DNA from: Paenibacillus sp. FSL H8-0079
Lineage (GTDB): Bacteria > Bacillota > Bacilli > Paenibacillales > Paenibacillaceae
Direction of reading: 5' to 3'
Length of the DNA: 64,000 nt
Assembly (NCBI RefSeq): GCF_037991315.1
Contig: NZ_CP150300.1
Location: 5,704,001-5,768,000, forward strand
Shown here: in pieces, positions 59,540 through 64,000 of the stretch
How the letters are laid out: every line of letters starts with the position of its first letter
Numbering within the stretch: position 1 is the stretch's first letter
Position numbers and translations under genes: made by a program
Notes under the pieces: generated by a model
Seen by the model: the letters and a program-made list of their open reading frames with translations, nothing else
Database searches by the model: none
Told to the model about the DNA's origin: nothing

Positions 59540-62020
59540 TCAGAACGTCAATACGTTACCTGACCGCTGGGGCAAAAAGAAAATCTGCTCCACCTCATCC
59601 GCTGGCAATGGCTTGCTGTAGTAGTACCCCTGTACCTCATTGCAATCCTGCTCGGTCAGAATATCCAGTTGTCCCTTCGTTTCAATGCCTTCTGCAATGA
59701 CATCCATATTCAATTGTTTCGCCATTGTAATCATAGTCGAAACAATGGCTCTATCGCTATGATTAACCGCAATGTCCTGGATAAAAGAGCGGTCAATTTT
59801 CACTTTGTGAATCGGAAACATTTTTAGATAACTAAATGAACTGTACCCTGTTCCAAAATCGTCCAAGCTGATCCGGATTCCAAGCTCGGTTAATTGATTC
59901 AGAATTTCAATGGAAGCGATCGCATCCATCATCATGCTTTCCGTGATTTCCAATTCCAGATACTGCGGGCTCAAACCCGTTTCAAATAGAATCTGACGAA
60001 CCTGTTCCACCAGATTGGATTGATGGAATTGCTGAGAGGACAGATTCACGGATACCGGAATCAAAGGTCCCCCTGCATCATGCCAATTCCGCATCTGAAC
60101 ACAAGCTTCCCGGAGCACCCGATTACCCAGCTCAATAATCATACCCGTCTCTTCTGCAACCGAGATGAACGTGCCGGGATACAATAATCCACGGGTCGGA
60201 TGATTCCACCGTACCAAGGCTTCGACACCAATCATGCTGACTTCACTTGTCTGAATCTGAGGTTGGTAATGTAACACGAATTCCCCTCGATCCAATGCTT
60301 TTCTAAGGTCATTCTCCAAAATCATTCGTTCCCGCAACTCATGATGCAATGCGGCAGAGAAGAACTGATATCCGTTCTTGCCATTCTTTTTCACTTCATA
60401 CATGGCCGTATCTGCATGCTGCAGCAGTTCTACAGCATCTTGCCCATGGTCCGGAAATACGGCGATACCAATGCTGCCCGTAACATAAAACTCGCTCTCT
60501 TTTAGATAACAAGGCTTCGCAATCGCCTGAATGATGCGTTCCGCCAAGCGGGTGATATCTCCAAGATTAGTGTACTGATGAACAAGAATTGCAAACTCAT
60601 CTCCACCCATTCGGGCAACCGTTACATCCTCACCATTCAGTTCATCCTTAATCCGTCGGCTCATCTCCTGCAGAAACAGATCTCCATAGATGTGTCCAAG
60701 TGAGTCATTAATAACTTTGAATCGGTCAAGATCAAGAACCATGACGGCAAACTGCTTTTGCTCATAACGATGCGACTCCATCGTTTCCGATAACCTCTGA
60801 TTAAACATTCTGCGATTGGGCAGTCCAGTCAATTCATCGTGAAAAGCCAGGTGATAGTTTCTCACCTTTACGCGTTTTTCGTCCGTGATGTCCTTCATGA
60901 TGATATAGTTTCCCACCACCTGTTTATCTACAATGACGGGTGCGAGCACCACACCAAGTTCAACCCGTTCCTGATTGGTGCTATAGATGACAGTCTCGTA
61001 CTTCATCTCTTCACCATCCGTAGCACGTCCGAACATATGCCTGATGCGTTCCCGATCCTCCTCCACAATCATGGTTAACAGGGCACTTACGGATTGATCT
61101 TTTAATTGTTTCTCCTTAATGCCACCAATTCGGGCTGCTGCCGGATTAATTCCAACAATTCGCATGTGAAGATCAATGGAAATAATACCATCCTGATTAT
61201 GCTCATAGAGCGATCTATACCATTTTTCGTTCTCTTTCTTCTCCGACTCCTGTTTGGAAAACAGTCTTGATATGTACAGACTAACAAGCGACAATCCCAG
61301 CGTAAATAACGTACCCATGGAAATAAAATAGGCCAGACGCTTCTGGTCCAAAAGCATGTTTAATGAAGATATGACCGTGTTCGGGGGCATGTCCGATTCA
61401 ATATGCACTGCCATCATACCTGTATAATGCATGCCCGCAATGGCCCCTCCCATAATGAGGGCACTTCCAACCTTTTTCCAGACATCATGACGTGTACCCG
61501 ATTTAAGAAAATATAACGATAACCACAGGGCTGTAATTGAAGCAGCACACGCAATCACGACCGATAACACGACATACATGGCATCGTATCGGATCTCCAC
61601 CTGCATCGCATACATCCCGATATAATGCATCAACACGATACCGAGCGCAAACAGGCAGGCACCGCCCAATAACTGTAACAGTGATAGTCTCTGCCGGGAG
61701 ACCACCAGTAACGCCACCAAAGATGCCACAATGGCTACAGCCACGGAGATCAGCACAATGATAAGATCATAAGAAACGGGGAATGGCAGTGACATCGCCA
61801 TCATGCCGACAAAATGCATGGACCAGATGCCCATCCCCATGACAATTGCGCCAAAACATAGCCATAACCAACGACTTCTACCGCTGGCTTTGTTAATTCT
61901 GCTCGTGAGGTCCAGAACGTTATACGAAGCCGCAACAGCAATCAAATATGAAATCAGGACAAGTACGTTATCATGTGAACCCATGCCATGTTGAATACTG
62001 TGTTCCAGTGTATGTTCCAT
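59540..62020 (-). CDS. MHYT-PAS-GGDEF-EAL c-di-GMP signalling protein
   Basis: An 826-residue protein. N-terminal MHYT sensor with about seven helices and repeated M-H-[FY]-x-G-M motifs (WSMHFVGMMAM, VLMHYIGMYAM, GGAIAGMHYTGMMAV), possibly binding copper and sensing O2, CO or NO. A PAS domain follows at ~265-375, then a diguanylate cyclase domain with intact MGGDEFAIL (~467-475) and a phosphodiesterase EAL domain with VEALVRW (~597-603), ELEITESMMMD and IDRSFIQDI. Both catalytic sites look complete, so it could make or degrade c-di-GMP depending on signal. It is monocistronic. Confidence 0.94.
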   Translation of the reverse strand: MEHTLEHSIQHGMGSHDNVLVLISYLIAVAASYNVLDLTSRINKASGRSRWLWLCFGAIVMGMGIWSMHFVGMMAMSLPFPVSYDLIIVLISVAVAIVASLVALLVVSRQRLSLLQLLGGACLFALGIVLMHYIGMYAMQVEIRYDAMYVVLSVVIACAASITALWLSLYFLKSGTRHDVWKKVGSALIMGGAIAGMHYTGMMAVHIESDMPPNTVISSLNMLLDQKRLAYFISMGTLFTLGLSLVSLYISRLFSKQESEKKENEKWYRSLYEHNQDGIISIDLHMRIVGINPAAARIGGIKEKQLKDQSVSALLTMIVEEDRERIRHMFGRATDGEEMKYETVIYSTNQERVELGVVLAPVIVDKQVVGNYIIMKDITDEKRVKVRNYHLAFHDELTGLPNRRMFNQRLSETMESHRYEQKQFAVMVLDLDRFKVINDSLGHIYGDLFLQEMSRRIKDELNGEDVTVARMGGDEFAILVHQYTNLGDITRLAERIIQAIAKPCYLKESEFYVTGSIGIAVFPDHGQDAVELLQHADTAMYEVKKNGKNGYQFFSAALHHELRERMILENDLRKALDRGEFVLHYQPQIQTSEVSMIGVEALVRWNHPTRGLLYPGTFISVAEETGMIIELGNRVLREACVQMRNWHDAGGPLIPVSVNLSSQQFHQSNLVEQVRQILFETGLSPQYLELEITESMMMDAIASIEILNQLTELGIRISLDDFGTGYSSFSYLKMFPIHKVKIDRSFIQDIAVNHSDRAIVSTMITMAKQLNMDVIAEGIETKGQLDILTEQDCNEVQGYYYSKPLPADEVEQIFFLPQRSGNVLTF

Positions 62021-62135
62021 TATCGATGCCTCTCTCTACATGTTACTTATTTCATTATAGAACATCGATTTGAAACATTTCTGAAACCTGAACCATAAGT
62101 CCCAGTCAAAATAACTTTCGAAAGCAGTGGACCAT

Positions 62136-62164
62136 AAAAAAACCCACTTGCCAGGGCAAGTAGG
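62136..62164 (-). terminator. Terminator of the REC-BTAD regulator gene
   Basis: On the minus strand CCTACTTGCC CT GGCAAGTGGG is followed by seven T residues, starting at the stop codon of the 62166 gene. Confidence 0.9.
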
Positions 62165-62165
62165 C

Positions 62166-63290
62166 TTAGGTTGAACGATTGGATTTCCAGCTTTCGAACC
62201 ATTCCTGAACAGCTGGATGAGGCAGCATGTCCATTTCCTGACTCAACATACGGCATAACAGGCTATACTGTACCTCGACCGAACGTCGATCACCGAGTCG
62301 ATGATACAGGTTCATCAGAACCACATATATATTTTCCTCATCAGGCAACATGCGCTGTATTTTGAGATAATGTGCAACAGCATCTTCATCCTGACGGGCA
62401 GCGATATAATAATCAGCGATTTGCTTCTCATGGCGAAGCCAGAGATTGCGCAGTCGGCGTCGCTCCATTTCGGCCCACAAATACGTTGTTTCCCCCAGAT
62501 ATGGACCTTTGTAGAGAGACGAAATCTGTAAATGAAGATCCATCGTTAACGCTGTAACGGCAGGCGCTTCTGCTACCCTTTTCTCCCACGTGTCCATATC
62601 CAGGGATGCCCCGTTCAATTGCAGCATATATCCTTCATCGAGGTTGAAAATCTGGATATTAACCTGCTCCGACTGTAGTTGTTTGCGAATCTGATAGATG
62701 GCTGTGTAGAGCTGGGTTACTCCGCGTTTCCATTCAATCTCAGGCCACAACTGTTCAAGCAGCACCTGCTTGCGAACAGGTTTATCTCGATATTGCAGCA
62801 GGAACGAGAAGAGTTCCTGGGCTTTGAATGTCTTCCATCTTATGGTGATGGGCGGGCTCCCCGCCTTTTCAAACTGCAGTGGACCAAGGCAATGAAGCAT
62901 AACCTGCGAATCCGGGAATCGTTCGGTAGGATCAGACGTTAGCAACAATCGATGAATCGTCTTCTCCAGCCGCTCTGTCTGCAATGGTTTCAGCAGATAA
63001 TCCAGTGAATTGAGTTCAAACGCCTTGACTGCATATTCATCATATACCGTGACAAACACAATTTTGGTCGCTGGAAGTTGTTGCAGAATACGCTCAGCCA
63101 GTTCAATCCCGCTCATTTCAGGCATCTCAATATCCAGAAAAACGACATTCGGTCGAACCTGTACGATATGCTCGAGAGCCTGTCTGGGACTGCGGTATTT
63201 CCCGATAATGTCCAGATCGCTAATGCGCTCCAGTTCCTCCGCAAGATGATTCAACGCGAGCGGTTCATCATCCACCAGTATCGCTTTCAT
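62166..63290 (-). CDS. Response regulator with REC, winged helix and BTAD domain
   Basis: A 374-residue protein: receiver (~1-118; ILVDDEPLAL, Asp in VVFLDIEMPEMSG, Lys in YLLKPLQTERLE), an OmpR-like winged helix (~150-235; FSFLLQYRDKPVRKQVLLEQLWPEIEW ... LYTAIYQIRKQL), and a bacterial transcriptional-activator (BTAD) domain of TPR-like helices (~240-374; IADYYIAARQDEDAVAHYLKIQRMLPDEENIYVVLMNLYHRLGD). This SARP-like architecture is typical of Paenibacillus regulators paired with 7TMR-DISM hybrid kinases. It overlaps the kinase gene by 23 bp and is its probable partner. Confidence 0.9.
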   Translation of the reverse strand: MKAILVDDEPLALNHLAEELERISDLDIIGKYRSPRQALEHIVQVRPNVVFLDIEMPEMSGIELAERILQQLPATKIVFVTVYDEYAVKAFELNSLDYLLKPLQTERLEKTIHRLLLTSDPTERFPDSQVMLHCLGPLQFEKAGSPPITIRWKTFKAQELFSFLLQYRDKPVRKQVLLEQLWPEIEWKRGVTQLYTAIYQIRKQLQSEQVNIQIFNLDEGYMLQLNGASLDMDTWEKRVAEAPAVTALTMDLHLQISSLYKGPYLGETTYLWAEMERRRLRNLWLRHEKQIADYYIAARQDEDAVAHYLKIQRMLPDEENIYVVLMNLYHRLGDRRSVEVQYSLLCRMLSQEMDMLPHPAVQEWFESWKSNRST

Positions 63291-64000
63291 GAAATCCCAC
63301 CTTTTCTATTGGAAGCCGGACTTGAATCTCGGTTCCCTGTTCGAGGGAACTATGTATGAGCAGTCCCCATCCGAATAGCTGTTTGAGTCGACGCTCAATA
63401 TTTCGGATGCCGATTCCACCTTCGACCGTTGGCCCCTCCATAATCCGTTCCAGTGTTTCCGTCGGCATGCCTACCCCGTCATCCTTCACCGTAATCAGGA
63501 TGAATTGTTCATCCCGCGTAACCCGAATCAGAATGCGTCCCCCCTCAGCACGTCGCATAATACCATGACGTACGGCATTCTCCACCAAGGGTTGAATGGT
63601 CAGCGGAGGGACTCGGAAGTTTGTTGAGGTCAACACTTCAATCTTAAAGTCCAGCCAATCGTCAAATCTTACCTTTTCAATATGTAGATAGGACTGCACC
63701 AATTTTAACTCCCGATTGAAAGGCGTCAGTGGATTCGTGTTGTCAAAACGGAAGCTTTCCCGCAGGTAATTCCCCAATTCATTGAGCAGTTCATTCATCT
63801 GTGCAGGTTTGCTTTTGCTTAGTGCTGCAATGGAATTCAGAGTATTGAACAGAAAATGCGGCTTGATCTGCGCCTGTAGAAAGGCCAGCTCCATGCGAAT
63901 GCGTTCAGCAACGGAACGTTTCATCTGTAGCAAGGTACGTACACGGACACGAAGTTCGGAACCTTCCACCGGTTTGCGCAGAAAATCATTAGCCCCGGCT
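63268..64000 (-). CDS. Hybrid sensor histidine kinase, C-terminal part (runs off window)
   Basis: The minus-strand frame is open to the right edge. At the edge it reads GANDFLRKPVEGSELRVRVRTLL, the end of a receiver domain (K-P motif and helix 5). Next comes a LytS-type His_kinase domain with the phospho-acceptor motif QIKPHFLFNTLN and a HATPase (IQPLVENAVRHG, VKDDGVGM, GGIGIRNIERRL). So the protein is a hybrid: an upstream sensor (not visible) plus REC plus kinase. Its 3' end overlaps the REC-BTAD regulator. An apparent ATG at 63969 is internal, not the start. Confidence 0.88.
   Translation of the reverse strand, partial: AGANDFLRKPVEGSELRVRVRTLLQMKRSVAERIRMELAFLQAQIKPHFLFNTLNSIAALSKSKPAQMNELLNELGNYLRESFRFDNTNPLTPFNRELKLVQSYLHIEKVRFDDWLDFKIEVLTSTNFRVPPLTIQPLVENAVRHGIMRRAEGGRILIRVTRDEQFILITVKDDGVGMPTETLERIMEGPTVEGGIGIRNIERRLKQLFGWGLLIHSSLEQGTEIQVRLPIEKVGFHESDTGG

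Noticed and set aside
1..64000. CRISPR array, rRNA or tRNA genes
   Set aside because: No regularly spaced direct repeats and no conserved rRNA or tRNA segments were seen on reading.

Overview
The window looks like a chromosomal segment of a spore-forming Firmicute, most likely Paenibacillus. Reasons: a gerA-type spore-germination operon, a Spo0E-like phosphatase, YesM/YesN-type two-component genes beside an LplA/LplB/YtcP-type sugar ABC importer, several AraC regulators with Gfo/Idh/MocA sugar oxidoreductases, strong AGGAGG-type ribosome binding sites, and frequent GTG/TTG starts. No rRNA, tRNA or CRISPR array was seen. The genus call is inference.

Layout: 1-3.4 kb, two uncharacterised genes (one with a SUMF1-like domain, cut by the window edge) and a small DUF7662-like protein. 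3.4-3.6 kb, a 0.2 kb MITE-like repeat with a diverged second copy at 12.4-12.65 kb. 3.7-11.05 kb, a carbohydrate importer (lipoprotein, two permeases, no own ATPase) with its two-component system. 11.1-17.6 kb, spo0E-like, a MarR regulator divergent from a flavoprotein monooxygenase with visible operators, an ArsR regulator divergent from an MFS exporter, a SnoaL-like protein and an Rrf2 regulator. 17.7-23.7 kb, two AraC-controlled sugar/inositol-type clusters.

23.9-44.3 kb is a defence island, almost all on the minus strand and visibly more A+T-rich in its BREX part. It holds (a) a tightly overlapping operon of a dynamin-like GTPase, an RdcB-like coiled-coil protein and a patatin phospholipase, with a LexA/DinR-type box upstream; (b) a BREX type 3-like operon (BrxF-like, BrxC/DUF6079, methyltransferase PglX, PglZ, a BrxA-like protein) whose helicase survives only as a frameshifted N-terminal stub, joined to a headless C-terminal pPIWI_RE RNase H-like module; (c) a WYL regulator-McrB-McrC operon, with an EVE-like domain inserted inside the McrB AAA+ domain. 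A 20-bp near-identical direct repeat brackets the BREX/pPIWI block exactly. The most novel candidate is the dynamin/RdcB/patatin trio: a GTPase, an adaptor and a membrane-lipid effector.

44.5-50 kb carries a two-component system with a Bce/MacB-like ABC transporter. An intact IS3-family element (50.0-51.5 kb) sits in the loop of the terminator that followed it. 51.5-54.2 kb is an S-methylmethionine uptake and homocysteine methyltransferase operon (mmuP-mmuM) under a SAM-I riboswitch with promoter and terminator visible. 54.3-58.3 kb is gerA-gerB-gerC. The end holds a PAS-MCP soluble chemoreceptor, an MHYT-PAS-GGDEF-EAL protein, and a REC-BTAD response regulator overlapping a hybrid histidine kinase that runs off the right edge.
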